Assembly (NCBI GenBank): GCA_035048495.1
Contig: CM068553.1
Coordinates: forward strand, 24,615,190 to 24,679,189
Direction: 5' to 3'
DNA: 64,000 bases
From: Euptelea pleiosperma
Lineage: Eukaryota > Streptophyta > Magnoliopsida > Ranunculales > Eupteleaceae
Numbering within the stretch: position 1 is the first letter of the stretch; each line of letters opens with the position of its first letter. A program made the position numbers and the translations under genes. The notes beneath the pieces are model-generated. The model made no database searches, was not told the origin of the DNA, and saw nothing but the letters and a program-made list of their open reading frames with translations. Below, piece by piece: positions 49,901 to 61,900 of the stretch.

Positions 49901-52900
49901 TCCAGATCAGATCAGATCGGATCTCAGGTTTGATCCGATTTCCCCCCCAAATGAACATAATCCTAAATAGAACAACTCTGCTTATCTGAAAGAGAGTAGA
50001 GCTCTGGGAAATCTTCTTAAAAGAAGGCTTCTCCGCACCATTCATCTTCCCAAAACCTGCTCCTATTCCCTAACCCCGCAAATTATTGCGAACACTTTTG
50101 GAAAAATCCCCAGTGAACTTCAAGATACCCCTCCAAACATTGCAACCATACGGAAGACGAGCCGCTCCACTCTCCCACCCGAAGAACGAAACCCCATACT
50201 TGCCTATAATGACCTTTCGCCAAAGGCTAGAGATCTCCACCCCAAACCTCCACAACCAGTAGCCCAAAAGAGCCTTGTTCATCACTTTGAAGTTCTTAAT
50301 CCCCAAACCCCCCTTGAGCCTTAAAACTACACCCCGCCTTCCATCCAACTAAATGAAGTTTGTGGGCCTCCACCCTAGCATTCCACAAAAAGTCCCTCAT
50401 GAACTTTTCCAGAATGGTCGCCACACTACTCGGAACTGAAAAAAGAGACAAATAGTTAATAGGCAAACTAGAGAAGGTACTTTTAATCAACACCAATTTT
50501 CCACCTTTCGAAACTCAAAAGATATCTAGACTTCCACGAAACCAGCCTTGTCCCAAATCTCTCAATAACATGATCCCAAAGATCCTTAGATCTATAGGTG
50601 GACCCAAAAGGAAGTCCCAAGTAAGTAGCTGGCAAACTATCAATGCCACATCCCAGAATGCCCGTTAAGACTGTGATGTTCTCCACCTCTCCCACTCTAT
50701 ACACCTTGCTCTCGGACAAGTTCGCACGTAATCCTGACATAGCTTCAAAGCAACAAAGGAAGCCTCTAAATAATCTGACTTGAAGGATAGAAGGCCCAAG
50801 GAAGACAAAGGTATCATCCGCAAACTGAAGGTAGGAGATTGCGGGAACTCCAATTTCAAAACCCTCTAACTCTCCATTACTCACGGCTCTAAAAATCATA
50901 CTCCCCAAAGCTTCCTCCACCACAACAAACAAAAAAGGGGATAATAACGGATCCCCTTGTCTCAACCCCTTGGAGCTCCTGAAATAGCCAACAGGGGATC
51001 TATCCGCTAAAATGGAAAAAGAAGCTGACAAGATGCATTTCTAAATCCACTTCCTCTACTTCTCTCCAAATCCCATCCTGTGAAGCATATAATCTAAAAA
51101 TTTCCAATCAACAATGTCGCATGCCTTCTGCATATCAATCGTACGGACAATCCCAGGAACCCCCGCCTTAAATCTGGAATCAATACACTCGATAACTATA
51201 AGCATACCGTGGGGGTAAATTACGTTACCCTCACCTAGAGTTACAGGACCTTTCTAGCCTCCACAAATGGAACTCCTACAAAAAGGAACACACAACCGTG
51301 AGAGTTCATGGCACCGGTGAGGTATCGGCCAAAGACACTCAGACGATCAAGTCAGTTATACTTCTTGACAAGTAGAAGCTACTTCGGTTTGTATTACATA
51401 CCTCTAGGGTTTAGGCTCCTCTCTCTTATATAGGAGGAGGTCTGTGTTGGAGTTTATGTAATACACTCACGTGGGTGTTTCAAGTGGGCTGCATCCCACT
51501 TCCCACGTGGTTCTTTTTTGGGTTTTCACCATTCACGTGAATAGTGTTACTCTTTGTAGGGTTTATACCCATCATATATATATATATAGTGAGAGAGAAA
51601 GAATTAAAAATTCATTCACTCCTCTTCCTACAACTTCTCTCTCAAACCCTAATTTCCTTCACCTTCTTCTGCCTCCATTACAGCTTTTCCCTCTTCTCTC
51701 TACAACCTTCATCTACTGGTTACAACATTATTTACAACATGGTATCAGAGCATGGTAGCTCTAGGGCATGTGTCTTTGTCCCCTAAAGACTCCATTCTGA
51801 TATAAGACGGTTATGTGAGCATCCGGAGCCGATGAGAACTTTTGAGGAAATCGCAGAGATAATTCTTGCGCTATCTGGGGATTAATCCTAAGGCAAAACA
51901 CCAGAGGCTCTTATTTCCTAGTTAGTTTTTTCCTTCAGCCGCATCAGAGATCCAGTTTGTTTTCTACTCAAGCTTCTCCAGCGTTTTTCCGGTCAACACG
52001 TTTTTCGAGGATTTTTGAGTTTTTTATTTTCTTGAGATCGGCACCACGGTAGGGTTTTCTACCCTAGCCGCCCTCTCCCGTATTCACCCAGGGACTGTCA
52101 GAAAGTCGCCCTTGTCTCATGCCATACCAGCTATCTCTGTCTTCCGCTTTGCATGTTCCTCAATTCACCGCTAATTTACTATCCGTCAGTAGTCTTAACT
52201 GCAGTGTAACGTTTTTTCCTTCTCACTGTGTGTTTCAGGATCGGGAGTCGAGGCGGACGATTGGCAGTGGACGTGAGGACAATAGCTTATACATCCTAGA
52301 TTATTCGGTTTCTTCAACTGCACACCAGTCCAGCATCAGTAGTAGTAGTAGAGTTAATAACAACCAATTAATGCTTTGGCATAACCGGCTAGGTCATGTA
52401 CCCGTGTCAATCTTAAAGCGTGTCTTTCCTACTCTCTCTTCTGTTTCTGCAGTTCCCTTTCATCGTGAAACATGTGAACTGGCAAAACATTGTCGTTCAG
52501 TTTTTCCTATTAATGAGAATAAAAGTACTACTCTTTTTTCTATTCTACATTCTAATGTGTGGGACCTCGCGCCCGTGACTTCTTTCTTTGGACATCGGTA
52601 CTTTGTTACCTTTGTAAATGACTTCAGTAGTTGTACCTGGGTGTACCTTATGCGAACCAAAGATGTTGTATTCTCCATTTTCAAAGAGTTCCATAAGATG
52701 GTCACCACCCCTAAGATTCTTCGCTCTGACAATGGGGGGAATACCTTGATGGGGGTTTTAAATCCTACTTTGCATCACATGGCATTGTTGATCAGACCTC
52801 GTGCCCTTCAACACCTCAACAGAATGGGACAGCTGAGACAAAAAACAATCACCTTCTTGAAGCTGAGCGTGCTCTCCGGCTAGGCATGCAGGTTCCAAAA

Positions 52901-55900
52901 CACTATTGGTCTGATTTTGTCTTACTTGCTGCTTATCTCATCAATCGTATGCCCTCTCGGGTTCTCAGATTTCAGAATTCCCTATCTCTCCTAGTTCCTG
53001 ACCGCCCGGCTTTCGTTGTTCCTCCAAAGATCTTTGGGTGTGTTTGGTTCATATTCATAGTTCTTCGAGGGACAAGTTAGATCCGCGGGCCTTAAAGTGC
53101 ATCTTCTTGGGGTACCCCTCTAATAAAAAGGGTATAAATGTTATCACCCTGCTACCCGTCGTCGCTTCATCTCTATAGATGTCACATTCGCTGAGTCCAT
53201 CCCCTTCTTTGGGGAACAGACCTCTCTTCAGGGGGAGCATGATGTTGCAGAAGAGAGTGTCCCCAGTAATCTGCCTATCTCTATTCCTATGTCGGAACCT
53301 CAGTCTAGTGACAAGGACACTTCCACTACTGCAGCTGATGTGCGTGTATATGTCATAACCAAGAAGAAAGGACAAGCCACTGTCCCTACGCCTAAATCTG
53401 CAATTCTCCCCTCGGATCCAGTTCCAGGTATTGCCTCTGTCCCTGCCTCAGTTCCTATTTCCGTTCTAGAGCCACATGCACCTCCTACTTCTGATGATCA
53501 TGAGCACTGATTTGACCTCCCTATTGCACTTCGGAAGGGTGTACGTACTTGTATGGAACACCCTATCTCACATTTTGACTCGTATCAGTCTTTGTCTCCG
53601 CCATGTTAGAATTTTGTCAGTATTGCCTCATCTGTTTCTTTGCCTTCCAGTGTTACAAACGCACTTAGTCACCCAAAGTGGAAAGAAGCTATGATGGATA
53701 AAATGCAGGCTCTTGAGAAGAACAAAACATGGGAACTTGTTCAACTACCTAGAGGAAAGAAACCTGTGGGGTACAAATGGGTCTTTACAGTGAAGCATAG
53801 AGCTGACGGGTCAGTCGAACGATACAAGGCACGGCTCGTAACCAAAGGATTCACTCAGACATATGGGATAGACTATCAGGAGACTTCTGCACCTGTCGCC
53901 AAGATGAACTCAGTCAGAGTTTTTCTATCCTTAGCTGCCAACCTGTCATGGCCATTGCATCAGCTAGATGTGAAGAATGCCTTTCTGCATGGAGATCTGA
54001 CAGAAGAGGTGTACATGAAACTACCACCTGGGTTGACACTTGCTGGAAGTGACAACAAAGTGTGCAACTTAAGGAAAGCCATGTATGGGCTAAATCAATC
54101 TCCAAGAGCATGGTTCGAGCGGTTTAGCAGTGCGATCAGACGAGTCGGCTACAAGCAGAGTCAAGCCGATCACACGTTTATGAAGCACCAATAGACTAGT
54201 ACCACGGCACTGATCGTCTATGTTGATGACATTGTCATCACTGGGAATGATTCTAAGGAGATAAAGCAGCTGAAGACCTTCTTGTCGTCGGAGTTTGAGA
54301 CAAAGGATTTGGGGCCACTGAAATACTTCCTAGGAATTAAAGTTGCTCGGCCTCAGAAGGGCATCTTCATCTCTCTACGAAAGTATGTACTGGACCTTCT
54401 GGATGAGACTGGGTATTTGGGCGCTTGACCAGCAGAGACTCCAATTGATCAGAACCATCGACTGAATTCTGAGGAGGGTGAAACCCTCGAGGATGTCACT
54501 ATGTTTCAGCGATTGGTTGGCAGGCTGATCTACTTGGCACACACCCGTCCGCATATTGCTTACGTTGTTAATGTTATCAGTCAGTTTATGCATGCACCAC
54601 GGTCATCACATCTTGAGGCAACTCACCGAATTCTTAGGCACCTCAAGGGCTCTCCAGGTCGCGGCATACTATTCCGGCGACATGGACACTTTAGAGTGAA
54701 AGTAGATACTGATGCAGATTGGGCAAGTTCAGTTACCGATCGTCGGTCTACATCAGGATACTGTACCCTTGCTGGTGGAAACCTCGTCTCTTGGCGAAGC
54801 AAGAAGCAGCCGGTTGTAGCTCGATCCACTGCAGAGGCAGAGTTTCGCTCTATGGCACATGGTGTGTGTGAAATCCTTTGGTTGAGGACCATGCTTGAGG
54901 GACTGGGACTCCAGGTGACAGAGCCGATGAGCCTTTACTGTGACAATAAGGCTGCCATCAGCATTGCTCACAACCCAATCCAGCATGATAAGACCAAACA
55001 TATTGAAGTTGATCGTCACTTCATCAAAGAGAAACTTAAACAAGGATTGATTTGTACTCCATATGTGAGAACATAGGGACAAGTTGCCGACATACTCACA
55101 AAGGGGGTAAACAAGTCTATTCTTTATACCTTGATTGGCAAGCTGGGCATGATAGATATCTTCGCACCAACTTGAGGGGGAGTGTTGGAGTTTATGGAAT
55201 ACACCCACGTAGGTGTCTCAAGTGGGCTGCGTCCCACTTCCCACGTGGTGTTCTTTATGGGTTTTCACTATTCCTGTGAATAGTGCTGCAGGAATAGTGT
55301 CACATGAATAGTGCTACTCTTTGTAGGGTTTATACCCATCGTATATATATAGTGTGAGAGAGAGAAAGAATTAACAATTCATTCTCTCCTCTTCCCACAA
55401 TTTCTCTCTCAAACCCTAATCTCCTCCACCTTCCGCCTCCATTACAGTTTTTCCCTCTTCTCTCTACAACCTTCATCTACTGGTTACAACCTTATTTACA
55501 ATAGTCTGGTCCTTGAATTGGAAGGTCTCCTACGGAGAGGAGGAAACCTTCCTCCGAATAGTTCAACGGTGTTTCCGGTCTAGGAAACCTTTTCCTTCAA
55601 CAAGGAAACCTTATATTTCTACTACAATCTTCCCCTCGCACAACCATTACATACATGGGTCCACTCGCTAGTTGGGAAGTGCGTTGGATCTAGGGTGCTC
55701 CACGTGTAACCCATCTGAGGCATCTGCTGGTCCTACTAAGCTCACCGTGACCTTGTAATCAAGCTGCAAAGCTCCTACCGAGCTCTGCCTCCTCCCAGTA
55801 GATGCCCATCACCTCTGCGAGCTATCACTCAGGGCGGAGGCCGTTCTTGTGATGCACAACTCCTCCTCTGCCACCTCAATGCCGATAGGTGTAGAGTTAT

Positions 55901-58900
55901 GAACCCATATAGCCCCCTCTCGGATAGGTGGGGAGAAGTCTTAGGTCAACCTACCTATCCGAGAACTCCATACAAATGATCGCCTCCTCTGGCACGCCGA
56001 TCGCGACTGTTTGCATCTGCGCTAACCGTTTGCAGTCAAATCCACAACGACTAGTTTTTTATTACCTTAACGGTAAAAACCCTCGTTTCTCTCCATTATA
56101 AATGGGGCTTTCTCTTAGGTTCCTTTTCATTTTTATCTTCGGAGTACGTCCAAAGATTTGCTTTCTAGAGAATCTTCTTCCTGCCCTACCATTTTAAAAT
56201 CCTCTATTCTTTCTTCATGGCCTCGTCTTCTGACATTCTTTAGCGATCGAGACCCTAATTGACAAGACTTTAGAGACCGTTCGTTGTATGATCCCCATTC
56301 CTGATGGTGTCTTCATTCGCGCCGGCGAGGAGGATCCAGACTCCTAACGCAAAATTCAGATTTACCTGAGCCAATTACAGGCTGGTTTGCAATTTCCCCT
56401 GCACCCCTCGTTCGCCAAATCCTCAATTTTTACAACTTGGGGTTGGCCAAGTTAACCCCAACTTTTACCACATTGTTGGAGGCTTGATGGTTCTACAAAC
56501 CATGTTGAGAAGTTAGGGTACGGGAGAGAAGAAAAAAGATGATGGAGAGAAAAGGAGAATCGTCAACTAGAGAAACCTTCTCTAATCGACCCCAAATATA
56601 TATATATATATATATATAGATAAAGACAATGAGTCTAAAAAGGACAAAACTGCCCATAGACTCGCACACCATAATAAGCACCTATAACACAAATAATAAG
56701 AAATCTAACATCATCAATCAGGCAGACCACTCTATTTTGATGCGATCACAGGAATATCTTCATCCATTATTTCCGCACGCGGAACTTTAGACCATAATCC
56801 TATTCTGAACTAATGAAATGGTTGCATTGTCCTTAAGAATTTCAGCACAGAATTTGAATTATTTCTTATGCCTTTAACATAGAATGCATTATTACCAGTA
56901 ACTTAATTACAAGTGCATTATGTCTAGGATACAACTGTAGCATTTTGAAACTTAGAATTTCATCATGTACTAAATTTATTATATTCTTAAAATGATTCAA
57001 ATTATCTCACTTATTAATAACAACCTCATTAGCCATAAAGAGCTGAAACTTATAACTGCACAAAAATAATTATATCTTCCTTTCTTTCTGTATGAAATGT
57101 TGATTACATGCTATAAAAGTAAAACACCAGAAAACTTGTGCTCTACGAACAAATAAAATTATGCAAGAACAAAAATTTATAGCATAGGTACAGCGATAAC
57201 CATGAAAAAATGCTAACACTTCAAAGAGACGAGCAGGTTCACGCCTATAAAGGAAGAAGATTGTAATACGTTTCCAGTCCTTCATTAATACACAAAGATA
57301 TGAAGTTAGGTCCCAGTGGCACAGAAAGTTCAAACCTATGGTTTATTGTAGTCAATACCTAGTACAATAAATTAAACTATGAAGAAAATTGTAAATAGAA
57401 TATCGTAGCTTACTTCAGTTAGTTCAGGGTCTGGGCTTTTAGCCAGCAATGAAACTTCTATCCTTGCATCATGATTTTCAGCTAATTCAGCTTCAAAATC
57501 CTCATCAAAAGCCACTGTTACATAAAACGGGGAAATAAAAAGGTGGGAAATGCAATAATATTTTGATAAGCAATATTGGAGAAATTGTATAGCCTTATAA
57601 AGCAAGAAAGATCAAAAACACACAAAAAGAGAGAGTGGATGGAAAAAAGGACCAGTACCAGAACCATGTAATGACAGCAGCTTCAGCTCTTTCATGTAAT
57701 ACTTTATTGTTCTTGGATTTAAGAGCCATAACCCTGTTAAGTGCAAAGCTGCAAGACGAATCGTACGAGGACTTTTTGTGCCTTCATCAAGAATATTTTC
57801 AACAAACTGCAGGAAAGAAATTGAGACCATTAGCAAAACTATTGCCCAATTCTGAAGCCATAGTTGCGATTTTTATAACTTTAATAATTCTTAACGGCAT
57901 GGTGAGGGGAGAAAGAAATATGTAGTGATTCAGGGAGAAAGAGACATAATGTAATAACACTAACAATTTCATAATTTATGAGAAAGAGACATGATGTAGT
58001 GACACTAACAATTTCATAATTTAACATACATAAAGAAGAGAGAGAGAGAGAGAGAGTCTCTAAGTCTATTTCTTTCTTTGCTATCTATATAAATTCTCAT
58101 TAATTATCAAGAAATTTCGGATAAAATTTGTTGAAAGTGTTACTACAGTAGATCCGTTCCATAGGGAAGTAGAAATACAACATGTTGTCTTGTATCACCC
58201 TCTTGAACACTTCTGACATGAACATGAGGAAGTGTTTCCATGCGAGAAAGCTCTATGCAATAAAAACATTGCCCTTAGATCACATACTTTCTGGAAAATC
58301 AACAAGACTATTAATCTGAACAAAAAAATTGTTTGTAGAAAATTCAATACGTGCTTCCATTATGCCACAAATTGCAAAAAAAAGATGGACACAAAGTTGG
58401 TCTCTGCTTCAAAATAGTGACAGATGCAAATCATGAGAGTTGCGAGATACTAATATTATTTCAGCCCAATTGTATGGTTCTTTTATAAGTACATCTGGAA
58501 TTGTGGAAGTAATCTAAATGACAACTAAAAACTGAAGGACCTATCAACTTCCCAAAAGAAATCAAACAAGATAGAGAAGTACCACTCACCCACTTCAAAG
58601 GACCTTGAGCACTGTCAGTAGTTTCATGCATGCTCTCATCAATGAACACAGAAGAATGCAACACAGATGATAGAAGTGCAGCAAGAGGTGCAACTCTACG
58701 CTTGTTGCAGCTGACATGTAATATCCAAGAAGAACGTACCAACTGCAACATCATCTGCACAGAAATACAGATTCATGGTGTCAACAAGTTAAAATTTTCA
58801 TAGGAACTGTATCAAACATCGAAGTAATGCCAAATATTGTATACAACCCCAATGGTGAAAGCAAGGAAATAAATTTCAGTTTTGAGGTTTATTTCGACCA

Positions 58901-61900
58901 TCCCAGAAATGTGGAAATAATACATTTTTCGTGGAAATGACGGATATAATGCGGAAATGGTGGAAATATTCTGGAAATTTTTATGGAAAGTTTGGCAAAT
59001 GATAAAACAACCATAAAAAAATACTCATAAGCTATCAAATCATAATATACAACCATATGTAGTGTGAAAATGAATGACCATGGCGGTCTATAATATGTTG
59101 AGGTAAGGTATCTGATAGTCAATCAAGGTACTATTTAATTAGATAACTATAATTTGATTGTTAATTATAAAAAAAATCATAAATCAAGGTATTAACGAAT
59201 CCTTATTCACTTACTATTATGTATAATTTTAGAAAACCTATTTAGTATTAACTTATAACATTTTCTTAGTTTTTGAATGTTTATATATATTTTTTGAAAA
59301 AAAAAAAAATTTAACCCAACTAACTTGTAGAACGAGCTAAGCTAGGCAACATATAATCAATTTATTCACAATAATGGATGTTTAGGGTAAAAATTAATGA
59401 AATTGGTTTTCCCTAAATTTCAAAAAATTTACCCTAAACGATCTTCAATCCGTGAACAAATCCAATATAAATATATCATAGATTCATAGATTTCATGCAT
59501 TTACACTTAATCTATCTATTTGTAGCAAGAAATGATAGCAAGGAATTTTATACTTACGTCCATTTTGAATTTGAAAAAACTCATGGGATTTGTCATCAAA
59601 ATTCCTGCAGCTACACCCCTCAACAGAATGGTGTAGCTGAAAGGAAAATGCAACATTTGACTGAGGTAGCTCGATCTCTTTTGATTGGCTCTCATGTCCC
59701 CAAATCCTATGGGTCAGATGCTGTGTTGACGGCTGCCTACATGACTAACAGAATGCCATCTCGCGTGCTCAATTTCCAATCTCCTATTCAGGTCCTTGCT
59801 CCTGGCTCTCCTCTATTCATTATTCCTCCTCGCATCTTTCGGAGTGTATGCTCCGTACATATCCTGGGTCCTCATCGCACCAAACTAGATCCCAAAGCGC
59901 TCAAGTGCGTCTTTCTTGGTTACTCCTCTACTCATAAAGGGTACAAGTTTTACCATCTTTCCTCTGGGAAGAAGTTTGTCTGCATGGATGTCACCATCTG
60001 TGAGGAGCTCTCCTTTTTCTCCTCCACCTCTCTTCAGGGGGAGAGTAGTCATTAAGAGAGGTGGACTGTTCATCTTCCTACTATATCCCTATCCCCTCAT
60101 CTAGAGTTTGAGAGCTCTCCGCCTACTCATACTACTAGTAAAATTGATAGTGCTCTTGGAGCTCAGAAGGAGCTCAAAGTCTATAGCAAAAGGGAGAAAG
60201 CCCCAGCCGATCCAGTACCAGTGGTTCCTTCCTTGGATCCAGGTAATCCTATTTCTCTCTCCATCCCTAACATTCCTTTTTCTACTAATGACTCCGATCT
60301 TCCCATTGCTGTTAGAAAAGGCACCAGAAGTTGTATTCAGCATCCATTGAGCAACTTTGTTTCATACGATGCCTTGTCCCCTTCGTACAGAGCCTTTGTC
60401 ACATCAGTTTCTACTATTCCTATTCCATCTTCAGTTGCATAAGGGTTAGCACATCCGAGTTGGAAAGCTGCTATGGTGGAAGAGATGAAGGCCTTGGACA
60501 AGAACAAAACATGGGAGCTTGTTGATTTTCCAAGAGGCAAGAGACCTGTTGGATGCAGATGGGTGTTCACAGTGAAGTACAAGGGCGATGGATCAATGGA
60601 GAAGTACAAGGCTAGACTGGTCACCAAAGGGTATACTCAGACTTATGAGATTGACTATGTGGAGACCTTTGCACCCGTACCCATGGTTTAAAATTTCATA
60701 ATATTTCGTATGTTTCGTTTCGTAAGGAAACCGAAACAAAACATTCAAATGTTTCGTATGTTTCATATGTTTCGTTTCGTTTCGTAATGTTTCGGAATGT
60801 TTCGGTTTGTTTCGTCGAGACAACCCGATACAATCCAAAAAAAATAAAAATAAATAAAAAATATAATTTAATGATTTTGAATACTATTTCGTAATGTTTC
60901 GGAAATTTCATTTTTTCAATGTTTCGTTTCGTTTCGGAGTTTGTCTCGTTTTTTCACTTGACCGAGACATTCCTCCGAAACGAAATTTTAAACCTTGCCT
61001 GTAGCAAAGATGAACTCCATCAGGGTATTGTTGTCCCTGGCAGCAAACCACGCATGGCCTTTACATCAATTGGATGTAAAGAATGCATTTCTCCATGGTG
61101 ATCTGCATGAAGAAGTATTCATGGTTCCTCCTCCTGAATTCACTCCACCAAGGCCTAGCAACAAAGTGTGCCGACTAAGAAAAGCCCTCTATGGGCTCAA
61201 GCAATCTCCAAGAGCATGGTTCGAGAGGTTCACCTTCGCAGTAAAGAAGTTGGGCTACACTATACACTCTTCGTGAAGCATGTGGGGAAGAGTAATACTG
61301 CTCTCAAAGTCTATGTTGATGACATCATTCTGACAGGGAATGATGTTGAAGAGGTGACAAAGCTGAAGAATCACTTAGCAGGGGAATTTGAGACGAAAGA
61401 TCTAAGGTCCCCCAAGTATTTTCTTGGCATAGAGGTTGCTAGATCCAGCTAAGAAATCTTCATCTCACAAAGGAAGTATATCCTTGACCGATTGAAGGAC
61501 TCTGGAAAGTTGGGAGCCAAACCTGTGGAGACTCTAATAGAGTAGAATCACCAGTTGGCCGACTCAAGCAGTGAGCCTCTACAGGATGTGGGGGGTTTTC
61601 AGCGGCTGGTTGGGAGATTGATCTATCTCTCCCTGACTCGACCAGACATTGTATATGCGGTCAGGGTTATCAGCCAGTACATGCATTCTCCTAGGGAGAT
61701 CCATTTAGAGGCAGCACACGGGACTCTGAGATATCTCAAGTCTGCCCCTGGCAGAGGCCTTCTCTTCTAGAAGAATGACCACATGAGAGTTGAGTCATAC
61801 ATTGATGCAGACTGGGCCAGGGCCAAAGATGATAGGAGGTCTACTTCAGGCTATTGCACCTTTGTTGGGGGCAATTTGGTTACTTGGAGGAGCAAGAAAC

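Larger units (their letters stand above)
49379..51206 (-). mobile_element. LINE (-), truncated, with a MITE in its 3' part
   Basis: A poly(T)-like tail lies near 49379-49412 and a hairpin at 49449-49462. ORF2 runs from about 51206 to 50050: [40 protein letters not shown] (one residue inserted by a frame-neutral change), [20 protein letters not shown] and [27 protein letters not shown]-rich insertion (49504-49940) separates ORF2 from the tail. Confidence 0.8.
51445..55503 (+). mobile_element. Ty1-copia retrotransposon C with 5-bp target duplication, gag deleted
   Basis: 5' LTR 51445-51739, primer binding site TGGTATCAGAGCATGG from 51740, 3' LTR 55183-55503, target duplication GTCTG at 51440-51444 and 55504-55508. 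Length 4059 bp. An internal deletion at about 52095 joins the leader directly to the sequence just after the protease motif, so gag and the protease active site are gone. Integrase, RT and RNase H follow with stops. It is close to element A over the coding part. It lies antisense to the host gene. Confidence 0.93.
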
